Positions 52,193 to 62,486 of a stretch of DNA of 64,000 nucleotides are shown here, one piece after another. Source of the stretch: Ciborinia camelliae (lineage: Eukaryota > Ascomycota > Leotiomycetes > Helotiales > Sclerotiniaceae); assembly GCA_025890175.1 (NCBI GenBank), contig JANPYM010000008.1, forward strand, positions 2,426,459-2,490,458, in the 5' to 3' direction. Position numbers and translations under genes: made by a program. Under the pieces are notes generated by a model. That model made no database searches. It saw only the letters and a list, made by a program, of their open reading frames with translations, and was not told the DNA's origin. Position 1 is the first letter of the stretch. Each line of letters starts with the position of its first letter.

Positions 52193-53155
52193 GAATTCTC
52201 GATATCAATCCTTTCGTCCATAGTATAAGCCGTCTTGGTTTCCATAATGATGGCTCTTTGTTTGGGGAATGAAGATGGGATGGGATATAATCAACTGGGC
52301 CTACCTGACGAAGATGATGCTGATTTGTAAATGAGCATCTTCTTTCGCACTATCATTTAATACCATAGTGAAATCTAATATATAACTTATAGAGCTTCGA
52401 GTCATGTTGAAAAGCTCAAACTACGTGTCGCCAAAATACTTCTAATGCGTTGATATTATCTGCGCATCACTAAAGTAATCAAATAGCGGTCGCTGAATCA
52501 TCATGGGGATGCTATTATCATTTAAATTTAACTACGCCGGGAGGCCGCACTAATAGCCAATCTCACAGTCTCTCCCAAATCATCTTTTCTAATCAAAGAT
52601 CATAACAACTAGTCTTCGACATACCTACCTACCTACCTCCTAGGTATACAAACTGGATATTTTTAAAGCTAAGTTTTCCCCCCTCCACATTGCAGTATGC
52701 TGCCAATACACATATTTGTACAATTGTTCAACTTTGGACACTACTTTCCCATCTCATTGCTCGCATTCAAATCTGTTGATATACAATAGTTCTATATACA
52801 CTAGCTTAGTCATCGAGCTAAGTTATATGGAATCTCCGATTCCATAGAACTTAGCTCGTTACACAATAATATAATGATTAATAAAATCAAAAACAATCAC
52901 GGCTGATGCGGAATGGAGAGAAACCCAAACTTCTCCATAGACTGGGTGATATTGGATGTCAGTGTACCAACCTTTGAGAAGAATGTTAGATAGAAAACAC
53001 TAATAATTACAGTGAGACTTACCAGTTGGCTATGTACGTACACATTAGGTCAATATCGCGGCACTTAAGTAGCCTGTAGCTTAGCGATACTCCCTCCTAT
53101 TTTAAGTTATGGATCCGCCCAGATCATCTTATACCTCACCTGGCTCATTTTTCGG
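52193..53155. other. Intergenic, holding a MITE-like palindrome
   Basis: 0.96 kb with no gene. Contains a (CCTA)n patch at 52623-52640 and the palindromic repeat at 52793-52858. Confidence 0.65.
52793..52858. mobile_element. MITE-like palindromic element, copy 2
   Basis: Left arm CGAGCTAAGTTATATGGAAT (52814-52833), a 5-nt centre CTCCG (52834-52838) and right arm ATTCCATAGAACTTAGCTCG (52839-52858) pair at 19 of 20 positions. The outer left flank (CACTAGCTTAGTCAT) matches copy 1 (811-872) in inverted orientation. This is the more complete copy. Confidence 0.65.
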
Positions 53156-53359
53156 ATGCCGGAGGATTTTGATGACGTCTCGACGGAAGTCGCTGAATTT
53201 GAAATCAATAGGGTCTTCCCTGGGCCGGTAAGTTATCCAGGATGGAACACCGAACCGATACCAGATGATGTAGCAGGAAAAGATACGTGGGAAATTCATC
53301 AGGCACAATTTGCACTGGGCACAGAGTGTAGAGCTGCGGCTTTAGCATCTCGCCTATGA
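53156..53359 (+). CDS. Small hypothetical protein or gene scrap (67 aa), uncertain
   Basis: A 67-residue frame with plausible composition (EDFDDVSTEVAEFEINRVFP, PGWNTEPIPDDVAGKDTWE) ending at a TGA. I recognise no family. A second frame, offset by one base, is open from the ATG at 53109 to 53228, so this could be the end of a longer gene whose 5' part has decayed. No splice partner found. Confidence 0.3.
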   Translation: MPEDFDDVSTEVAEFEINRVFPGPVSYPGWNTEPIPDDVAGKDTWEIHQAQFALGTECRAAALASRL

Positions 53360-53949
53360 CTGTTAAGGGGAGAGATTATGTGTTGTAGTTAATTGGCAGA
53401 ATCGTATTTGTGATTTTGGGATGGGGGAGCGAATCATGGCTGATTGGCAGAGGTGGCTTGTGAGAATAGAAGATGAGTCGTAATTATGATTGCTACCGCC
53501 CTTATTTTGTTTTCTGGAATGAATCAGCCACCGAATGAGCTCGCAGGATTAGGTTCGATGTCAATCATGACGTTTCATTATTTCGGGCGGCACCGTGTAC
53601 AATTTCATGTCTTGAGCGTTAATCATGATCTCATCGTGTCCATTTGAATCTGCAACTGTAATATGAATACCCGAGATGAATTCTACAGCTCGTTACCCTT
53701 AGCTATGAATAGCAAGAATGATACTTTAATCGTCGACTGTATGTGAAAAAGAAGCGGGAAGGCATGAAGTCTCTCGAAAGGATCTTGTACATGTGTTTGA
53801 CTCATGTCAGTGGCATATATCGCAATCCATGGAGAGAATCTTGAACAAACTCCCAAACCCCTTCTCGGGAATTTTCAATAATGAATTATTTTTGAATATG
53901 AGATTAGATTAGATTCAACTTATATATTAGCAGTTCGGTTTAAACTAAA
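53360..53949. other. Intergenic, nothing recognised
   Basis: 590 bp with no supported frame, repeat or RNA. Confidence 0.6.
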
Positions 53950-54591
53950 TCATGTATAGCTAGGATAGTTATTCGGGCAGTTTTTTCCCCCTAGACTATA
54001 GCACTTAGCGCGACAGTACCTAACCATAATAATCACAGAACGGAAATGAGGCATATCGTCAAGTATCGCCTGAACCCATGGGTGTGCCTTGTTAAAATCG
54101 TTTGGCGGCATATATATGGTCCAGGGTTGAAGACCTGTTATCGCATTGCCGTGCTTGTCAAATCTGGGTCCCGTGAAAACATCTGCAGGCGAATCGATGG
54201 TATGCAGCATCTTCTCACGGGACTTTTGCGTCCATTTACCCCAGAGCCATCTTCGCTCTACCTCCTCATGCCATAAACGAACACGTGATTCGAAATCATC
54301 GGGTGTGAGAATCATCTCTTCAAATATTTTCTCGGGCTCAGCATCCTTCAATTTAGCATCGTCGTGAAAGGTACTCCACCACAGCTCGTACATACGGCGA
54401 ATGGTTTCCCGGTCTGATGTGTCAACGAGCTGAATGGGCGTCGCCAGGCTTCCAAAAAGGCCCGAGTCAACGACCTGAGTATCGGTGGTATGAATATTGA
54501 TGATTAATAGGCAGACCTTGAACCCGTTTAAGCATTCGAGCGGCGGAAGATCCTCACTCCAGTGTTTGTAAAGTAGTGATGCATCTGGTAA
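53950..54591 (-). pseudogene. Truncated gene fragment of unknown family
   Basis: On the minus strand the frame is open for 213 codons, from TTA at 54591 to a stop at 53950, and reads like protein (FKVCLLIINIHTTDTQVV, ATPIQLVDTSDRETIRRMYE, LWHEEVERRWLWGKW, GLQPWTIYMPPNDF). It begins immediately after an in-frame TAG (54592-54594), and the first ATG is well inside (54393). Just 28 bp beyond its 5' limit lies a chitinase fragment on the other strand. So its 5' part seems to be missing, unless a GAATAG acceptor at the TAG joins it to an exon I cannot place. I do not recognise the family. Confidence 0.5.
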
Positions 54592-54619
54592 CTATTCCAT
54601 CTATTGCAATTACATATAT

Positions 54620-55672
54620 ATGCTAGATGTCTTGTATACCAACGTTACAACCGAGCTGTCTGACTACAATGCCGCAAACGCAGGCTACGACAGTCTTTTC
54701 GGATATTACCAAACGTACATCAAAGATGAAATTCCATCTTTGCTGGATTCCTTCATGGGTTGGGGGGTCAGCGGCCAATTCGATGTGACGGCGCCTGGTA
54801 ACAAGTATTTCGACTGCACATATTACGACGTATCTAAAAAGAAAAACGACACAACTCAGCCATGTCCGGTGGAACTAGCCGGTGAAAACTTTGAGGTTTA
54901 CTGGACGCTCATTAACTCTACAAGATTTTACGCAGATCTGCAGGATAACTACGGCATATCAGCAGATTGGGTTGTTTTGACGGATGAGAACTGGTCAACT
55001 TGCGTTAGTGACGACCCGCTGACCGTCCCATGCGTTAGCCACCACGAAGTATGGCACGGCTACCCGCTGATGAGATTCAACGTCACGGTAACAAACCCCA
55101 AGGACTTATTCACCAGCGCGGGTTCGTCGATGACAGAGCTACCATTAAAAATTGCAGCCACCCAACTGGATATGATCATGGGACAATAGAACGGCTCCGG
55201 ATCCGACGTTATTCAAGCCTTTGCCATGCCCGTGGCCATGGTTTCGCAAGCCATTCAGGCAATGGACCAAGTCAAGGTGCTGGGCAAAACAGAAAAGGAG
55301 GAAGAGAAAAAGAAGCTAATCTCGCTTGTTCTGACGACCGTGCTCGGAGTTGTGCTTTTTGTGGGAGAGGCAGGTGCCGAGCTTGCGGGACTTGCTACTA
55401 TCGCAAGTACTATTGCTATAGCCGGCGAAGTGGCAAATGCGGCCTTCACAATCTATACGATGGTAGAAGACCCGGCGAGTGCTCCTATGTCAGCACTAGG
55501 TCTTCTATTCGGTATTGGTGGGATAGCAGCGGTCTCGAGGGATGCGGAAGGATTGGCTAGAGTCGCTGCTTTGAGAAGAGAGATGACGGCTGACGATGTC
55601 GCCGCAATGGGGGCTACCGTGGAGGATCAAGCGGCCTCGGTCCAAAAGATTATCAAGGATTGTAGTTTATAG
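54620..55672 (+). pseudogene. C-terminal fragment of a killer-toxin-like GH18 chitinase, with in-frame stop
   Basis: The two open segments (54620-55189, 189 codons; 55190-55672, 160 codons) are in the same frame, split only by a TAG at 55187-55189. Features match the C-terminal module of the large fungal chitinases related to the Kluyveromyces zymocin alpha/beta subunit (subgroup C): MLDVLYTNVTTELSDYN, KYFDCTYYDVSKK, NPKDLFTSAGSS, AMPVAMVSQAIQAMDQVKVL, a Glu/Lys run, then a hydrophobic helical stretch (LISLVLTTVLGVVLFVGEAG) and MTADDVAAMG. The LysM, chitin-binding and GH18 catalytic domains that should precede it are absent; the frame starts abruptly 28 bp from an opposite-strand fragment. 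It cannot make a working chitinase. The stop could come from a G-to-A or C-to-T change. Confidence 0.8.
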
Positions 55673-56945
55673 GTTTGGAGAAAACGTCTAATATGACTTT
55701 GTATATATTATCCGAAAAGCCTTTTCGATTTTAGAATTTGTAATAACTAAAGCTCCTTATACACACAGTAATAATAAACATGAACAAAGCAACAGAATGA
55801 TTAATAACGCCCTTTACTTAAAAGGTAATTAATAACTTCCAAACCGAACAAATTTCTTCAGCATCATAAGCGTCGGGTACTTTCCATCTGCATCCTATCA
55901 TAAAATTTCTCTCCAAATCCCTCAATTACTTACCTACCTCTTTTACCCTAGAAAATCCAATCTAATCCTACCAAATCTAAAAGAAGCGCAGTAACAGTCC
56001 CAAAACTCTCCAAACTCTCCACAAAACAAAATAATACACAAAACAGCCGAAATAGACAGAGCCGAGAAATAAAACATGCATGCTACTTCCTATTAATGTA
56101 GAAGAGATTAGCTGTAAGGTATGAGTTGGAAGGCGGCGGATACAGATAGCAGGGAGATCTGGGGACGTGAAACTTGAAGAAAGGGTTTGGGTAGAGGAAT
56201 CGCATTATACATACATACCTACCAACCTACCAACCTACCAAATCATGATTCGAAGGACCTCAGTCAGCGATCAAAATTTGAATGCTATACCCGCTAGCAT
56301 ACATACAACCAAGAGGAAACAAATGAAAGTCACCCGCTCACTCACTCACATCTCACAATAACCAAGGCAACAAGAACAAATATACACAGCAAGCAGATAG
56401 ACCACACGAAATAGGCAGTCATAATAACCATCGAATTGATATGTTCATCACTATCCATCATCAAGTTATTTTCCATGACCGACTATTCTCCCCATGGATC
56501 CATCGTCCACTCATCATATCTCTCGAAATCAATCCATGCATCCCTCCAATCTCATACACAATCATGCAATGCATCCGTATCAACCCATTCCATTCCATCC
56601 ATCCCACCCCCAACCATCATACGAGTCGTGAAGATAACTATTTGAAAACATTGAATTTGTATGCCTTTGAGAATAGTAAAAACGAATCCAGCTGTACCAT
56701 GCTAGAACGAATATCCCTTGCATAATGTCCATAATGTTGATATGAATCCAGATTTGTTGATTGTGCGTGTCGTTAATATGACATTTGAAAATAGAAAATA
56801 GTAAGGTAAAGCGGGAAAATGAAGAGAATTCTTGGTGGTAGTAACACAATTAATTTTTTAGTATGAACGATCAATCGAATGTCTCATCTCGAGAAAGACA
56901 ATGATGACTACCAAAGGATGTGCAAGCTACCCTTGACCCAATAAA
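55673..56945. other. Intergenic between chitinase fragment and DEF1
   Basis: 1.27 kb with no supported gene. Short frames (56167-56361, 56436-56725) have no motif. An ACCTACCAACCTACC tandem lies near 56218-56240. The right end is the DEF1 3' flank. Confidence 0.65.
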
Positions 56946-59927
56946 TTAGTGTCCATAGTTGCCGCCCCATCCACCACGTTGTTGGCTGTTACCAAAACCC
57001 TGGTAACCCCCATAACCTTGGTAGCCTCCATATCCACTACTCTGGTGTCCCTGCCCGGCAGCTTGGTGGCCCCCAACACCTCCAAGACCGCCATATTGGC
57101 TACCAGCTTGGCTACCGTGAAGTCCATGGCCTTGTAGATGGCTTGGGTATCCTCCATATCCCCCTTGTTGGGATTGGGGTGGTGGCAAGACTGATCCAGG
57201 AGTGGCATTGGTGGCAGATCCAGGGCGTCCAGCTTGAGACAACGATGGGCTTGGTCCATTGGCTGCCTTGGTCTCGCCAAATGGCTTCAAGTCATCACTA
57301 GCTCCTGGTTGGCTACCTTGTGGTCCATTGTAGTGCTGACCTGATGGGTAAGCACCACGGCTGAATGCATCATGTGAGCCAGCACCGAATCCACCACTTC
57401 CACCAAGTGCTTGGGGAGTTTGGGATGATTGGGATGATCCAGCTCGACCATAATCACCCAAGCCTCCTCCGACTGCCGAGTCACGACCATGAAGAGAAGA
57501 TCCAGCAAATCCTCCTGCAGCGGGAGAAGAAGTGTGATCATATGGCGCACCAGGAGACATGTAGCCTTGGTATGGTTGGCCGTGAATACCGCCCTTTCCA
57601 CCACCGTATGGAGAACCACCATAGCCACCGTAACCACCAGTTTGTTGGAACTGGTTCATGTAAGCAGCATAGTATGGGCTGGAATAGTAAGGATGTCCAT
57701 ATGGATAGTTGCCTCCTTGTGGTTGTTGTGGATGACCGGGTTGGGGTTGGTTGGTTTGAGCAGCAGCAGCAGTTTGTTGTTGACTTTGAGCTACTGGGTT
57801 AGGAGTAGTGTGCCCACTGTTTTGTCCTTCCCCTGCAGTCGCATAGCGGGATTGGGATTGTTGACCTGAGCTTTCGGTTTGGGGTCCATTGTATCCACTA
57901 TAAGATCTTTGAGAAGCTGAAGCATCCTGTTGACCTTGGCTACCTTGTTGCAAGCTGTACTGTTGCTGATAGTAGCTGTTGTAGCTTTGTCTTTGTGGAT
58001 CCGAGGTATAGTATGAAGAATAGTCGTTTGGTGCAGAGGAAAATGCGCCGGATTGTTGTTGTGCCTGGGATTGAGATTGACTTGGGTAACCTTCGAATGG
58101 GCTTTGCGAGCTTGGGGCCTGTTGGCTAAAAGCGTCGTAAGGCTTCTGTGGCAATGAAGATTGTTCCTGAGATCCGGGCTGTCCATAACGACCGTACTGA
58201 CCCAATTGAGAGACAGCTTGAGGTCCCTGTTGAGATGCAGCTGTAGAAAAGTCAGTAGTCGCTAAATATGTAGGGAAAGTTTGAAACTCACTCTGGGAAG
58301 TAGGGTGAATTTGTGGGGAGGGAAGGCCAGGAGCAGCTGTTGGGTGGGTAGCAGCAGGTAATCCGGGAGCTTGCTTGGGGGTTGGCAAGGTCTCAGAAAT
58401 TGGTGCTGCCTGTTGAGGAGCAGGAGGCAAAGTAGCTCTTGGGGCTACTGGTGAGTGCTGAGGTGGTTGAGCTCTGGTCTCTGGCTCTTCACGATCACCA
58501 TCAACATCGTCTTCGCCTGTACCACTGAGGTTGAATGCGCCAAATTGTACGGCAGCCCTATCCACCTCACGATTTCCTGGCATGCGAACAGCCTCTTCTT
58601 GGTCGAGGACGCGGCGTTGGAAGCTTGGTGTGCGGCCTGATGATCCGGTGGCCTTCAGTGCTGAAGCTTGGAAACCACTGGTTGGAGCAGGGGCTGGAGC
58701 ACGGGAAGCAGCTGGACTTTGCGTTTGCAAAGCCGAATAAGGTGTAGAATTTCCAGTGGCGTTTCTTGGGTCCCAAGAGCTTGCGGCAGTGCTTGCTGCA
58801 GTGGCACTTGGGGGTGGAATTGATACATCTGGAACTTGTTCGAGGTTCGTCTCGGTCAATTCGTCCTTTGATGGGCTGAGATTAATATTAGCTTCGGGTT
58901 CGACAGGTGGCTCGACTGGGGCAGTAGGTTCGGGAATTTCGACAGCTTGTGGTTCGGAAGCAGAAGGCTCTGGTTCTGAGACGACGGGTGCTTCGACGGG
59001 CTCTTCAGGCTTTGGAAGCTCTGCAGGTTTTTCCACCGGTTCTGGGGCCTTCTTAGGTTTAGGAGCAGGAGCAAACATGCTTGCCCAGCTCTTCTTGACA
59101 CCATCGGGGATAATACTCGAAGCGGCAGTTGAAGCAGTAGCAGCAGTCGTGGTAGCAGCGCTGGTCGCTGCGGCACCCCAGCTATTATCAGCCTCGGTAG
59201 GTTTAGTAGTTTCCCAAGAATCAGCAGCGGCGTCTTTAGTAGTGTCTTCAGTAGTGGCAGCAGTATCCCATGCGTTAGATTCGGTCGTAGGAACGGATAC
59301 TTCAACCTTTTCATTACGTGTACCGTTTGTGTGCGCAATTGGAGCTCCACGAGTTCTACCACCTCTACCTCTGTCATTACCGCGACCACGTCCTCTGGCA
59401 CCATCAAATCCACCTCGCCCACCTCGAGAGACTCTTGGACTGTTGGAAATATCATTGAGACTGGTAGATGGAGTTGATTCGTGGGCTTTGGACTTAGATC
59501 GATCTTTCTTATTTGAAACCTCTCCCCATTGTGAAATGGTACCTTTGATGGAGCCAAGTTAGTAGATATACTTCTAGAATAAGGGCTCGATCAAGATCGA
59601 AATGATATGAGTGAAATTCTTACCCTCCGAAATGCGCTCAACAGTACTTTCTAAATCTCCATCTGTTTCTTCAAGAGCCATAACAACATCCTGATCTGTC
59701 CAGCCGGGAAACAATTCTTGGATAGTGCTGACTTTGCTACCATGCTTCTTCTTTAATTGACCTACTTCGCTATCATCTTCCTCAATTGATGCAGTAGTAG
59801 GTGTGTTCTCTTCGTGTGTTGCGTGACCTCTTGCTCCGCCGCGACCAGCTCTTGACGAAAAACCTCCTCGGCCGCCGCGAGCTGAGCCTCTGCCACGAGG
59901 CGCTGGTCGAGATTGTACCTCAGACAT
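56946..59927 (-). CDS. DEF1: RNA polymerase II degradation factor 1 (DEF1), CUE domain plus Q-rich tail
   Basis: A model of 949 aa in three exons: 59927-59624, 59542-58292 and 58240-56946 (introns 81 and 51 nt). Residues 10-35 are RG/RGG-rich. The CUE ubiquitin-binding domain is at about 64-101 (STIQELFPGWTDQDVVMALE, DLESTVERISEG). A further RGG patch lies near 135-155, then long Pro/Ala/Glu-rich and Gln/Gly/Tyr/Ser-rich disordered regions to the end (GGYGGYGGSPYGGGKGG; C-term GWGGNYGH). Def1 is clipped after transcription stress; its N-terminal part enters the nucleus and recruits the elongin-cullin ligase that ubiquitinates stalled Rpb1. The second intron has a length divisible by three and no stop, so if retained the protein would be 966 aa. 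The antisense frame at 58756-59562 is a shadow. Confidence 0.93.
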
Positions 59928-61232
59928 TTTATGAGGTTATGTGTAATTTTGTAAGCAAGAAAAAAAAAGGCAGTATGAGAAGAAGAGCTGAGAAGATGTG
60001 GTGGGAGGGTTGTTGGTTGTAGAGGGTTTTTCGTTGTGAAGTTGGTGAAGAGGAATGACGCTTTTAAGGTTTGGATTTTGATTTAAGGTAGTAGGTTAAA
60101 AAGGCACAGGGCACAGATTTAAGCTCTCCTGAAAAACGACTTGTCGCGTTCAGTTTTGGAAGTGGTGTGGTGGTGTGCAGGTGGGATTTCCACGAGGTTA
60201 CTTGTGAGGGTAACGAATTATTTGAGGTGCGAAAACAAAATGAGTTCCGTTACACAATCATAAATCTGTAGGAAGAGAAGAGATAATTATTTTGAAGTTA
60301 TTCAGATGACCGCCAGATAGTAAGACATGGTTGATTTCTCAATCTGTTTTTCAGAAATCCCGATTCTTTCTTGCCATTGAATGTTCAAAAGTTTGGCGGG
60401 CTCCATCTTTTTTAGCGCGGATATCACGTGAAATTAGATAATATCTACTAGATTGATCAGGCGAAATAACAAACGGAACTTGCAGGTGACCGAGAGTACG
60501 TACTTATTGAATTAAGTACCTACCTACCTAGGTACCTAGGTATTGATGGTTCAATCCCGAGGTCCTTTTTGAAACTCTATAAATATTCATACATGGCAAT
60601 AATGAATTACAAGAGGTTTCTGCCGCTCTATTGATTTTTATAGATTCTATTTGAAATGGATTTGATATATATTATATACCTTATGATATACAGTATTGAT
60701 TAAACAAAAGGTAATAATGGATTGCTACGTTGGTATGTAGTTTCGCTTACGTGTAGTTGAGAGCAAGCAAGGTAAGCAACTCAGGGTGGAGCCGATGAAC
60801 ATGGGCCATCGGGCTGATTTCTGGAACAACATCTGGAAATCTGCGGAGTTATCATCATCCCAAAAGTACCTACTGAGGTAGTCAATGCTGTTGGCATACC
60901 TCAAATCCTATCGTCTGACTTAGGTATATCCTCTATTTGTATTATCATTCTTGTCCTTCCCCACATACTTCACATATGATAGATGAAGTGTACACACCTC
61001 GCACATACCCTACTGACGTTTGAGAAGAATATCTGCTGCAGACACCGAGGGGGTTTACACTCACTCCACCATCTTCCCCCCCGCCCACTACCACCTCTTC
61101 CATGAGACAAGAGCCTCTAATAAGTATTACACCGATACTCCAACTCTGATACGAACGACCCAATACCATTCTCCGTCAAGTCTTGGGACTTGGAATAGAT
61201 CACTTCGCCCCTGTCATCTCACACTCTTCACA
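59928..61232. other. Divergent intergenic region between DEF1 and the 61 kb gene
   Basis: 1.3 kb with no supported gene. It includes both promoters, a poly-A run near 59962-59968, and a TACCTACCTACCTAGGTACCTAGGTA palindromic microsatellite near 60518-60542. Confidence 0.65.
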
Positions 61233-62486
61233 ATGTTCCGAACAACTCAACCAAGTTTCTTTCGTCAACTACCCGCTCTTCTTAAATTTAAACTTCATCA
61301 ACCTCTGCCCCTGACTCAACGTGAGTCTACACAATTACTCGAACTCCTTACAACATCATTCCGACAACAACTTGACTCTGAGCATGGCCCCTCAAACGCG
61401 AAAGTCGAGACATCACCATGCCATAAACAGCATGAAAATGGCAGACCTCGACGCCTTTCAGATTCTGGTCATAAGCATACCGATCGACATTTGAAATCTA
61501 TTCTCACAAATCCTCTATTTAGTCAACGAACGCAGAGGAGCGAGCCCGGATCCATTCGAGATCCCATGGATACATTTGATCGAGCTGTTGGACGCGGAAT
61601 GATGACGTTAAACTCCGCAAAAGCAATTTTAATAGCCAAGAAGAGACAACTTCAGTCCTCACATGAAACTTTGGAAGAAAGTATGAAGAAATCGGGCGCA
61701 GGTATCAAAATCTTGAGGTGGTTGACGTCGAGTGGTCTAAATCAGAACACAGAGTTCTTGTTGCACGACCCAAGATTTGGGGCTTTACTTTTTGAGTTCA
61801 TGCGCGCGGAAGGTTACGAAGAGGTTTTCTGGGAATGGATAAACAAAGCCATCCACGAGACCAGCGCGACGAAAGCCGAATTCCGTGGTCTGGCTCATCT
61901 TCTTTCCAATATCGTTAAACTTACCTCCCGTGTCGAAGCGTCCCTTAATACTTCTATTTCTATTTTACTTCGAGTAGTAAACATGTCGAAAGACCTACGT
62001 TCGGAAAATGTTCAGAGCCTTCTCGTAGGTCCCGGACAGCATGTATTTCACTCGATTGTTGAAGGAACTCGACAAGTGCGAGAAGCTACTTCACTAGAAT
62101 CTTTTAAGTCATTCCAACAAATTTTGCCAGTATTCAGCATCCATGATGTTGATCTGCATACCTTAGATATCTACTCTCCATACCATCAATCTGCAGATCA
62201 TTTCCTAGAATTCCTTCGACAACGACCTTGTTCAAAAGAATCAGAGAGCGAGGATCTCCGAAGACCATTTGAGCATAATGAGGCCAAGAAGATGGTTTCG
62301 ATATCTCTCATGGCAGCCAAACTTCTGCTGGAGCAGAATCGAGTCAATGATGCAACTTGGGTTATGGAATGGCTGCGGACAAGCTATCCCAAGCTATTAG
62401 GAATTGAAACAGATATACAGGAACGGAGGGGTGAAATTGATGAGGCGTCAAGTATTCAAATATTGGAGTCATTCAGCATAGCCTGA
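61233..62486 (+). CDS. Predicted mitochondrial, helical protein of unknown function
   Basis: A single-exon 417-aa protein. The frame extends upstream to 61020, but the ATG at 61233 yields the best start: MFRTTQPSFFRQLPALLKFK is free of acidic residues, amphipathic and basic, as for a matrix-targeting signal. Residues about 125-410 look helical (RAVGRGMMTLNSAKAILIAK, GIKILRWLTSSGL, FEFMRAEGYEEVFWEWINKA, MVSISLMAAKLLLEQNRVND, ATWVMEWLRTSYP), reminiscent of the TPR/PPR-like solenoids of mitochondrial gene-expression factors. No named domain is recognised, so this is location by inference only. It diverges from DEF1. Confidence 0.7.
   Translation: MFRTTQPSFFRQLPALLKFKLHQPLPLTQRESTQLLELLTTSFRQQLDSEHGPSNAKVETSPCHKQHENGRPRRLSDSGHKHTDRHLKSILTNPLFSQRTQRSEPGSIRDPMDTFDRAVGRGMMTLNSAKAILIAKKRQLQSSHETLEESMKKSGAGIKILRWLTSSGLNQNTEFLLHDPRFGALLFEFMRAEGYEEVFWEWINKAIHETSATKAEFRGLAHLLSNIVKLTSRVEASLNTSISILLRVVNMSKDLRSENVQSLLVGPGQHVFHSIVEGTRQVREATSLESFKSFQQILPVFSIHDVDLHTLDIYSPYHQSADHFLEFLRQRPCSKESESEDLRRPFEHNEAKKMVSISLMAAKLLLEQNRVNDATWVMEWLRTSYPKLLGIETDIQERRGEIDEASSIQILESFSIA

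Noticed and set aside
51798..52223. 141-codon Lys/Met/Ile frame
   Set aside because: It is the GATGAA repeat read in another frame of the 2EXR coding exon.
58756..59562. 268-codon Ala/Ser/Gly-rich frame antisense to DEF1
   Set aside because: The DEF1 strand has a recognisable family, CUE domain and splice joins; this is its complement.
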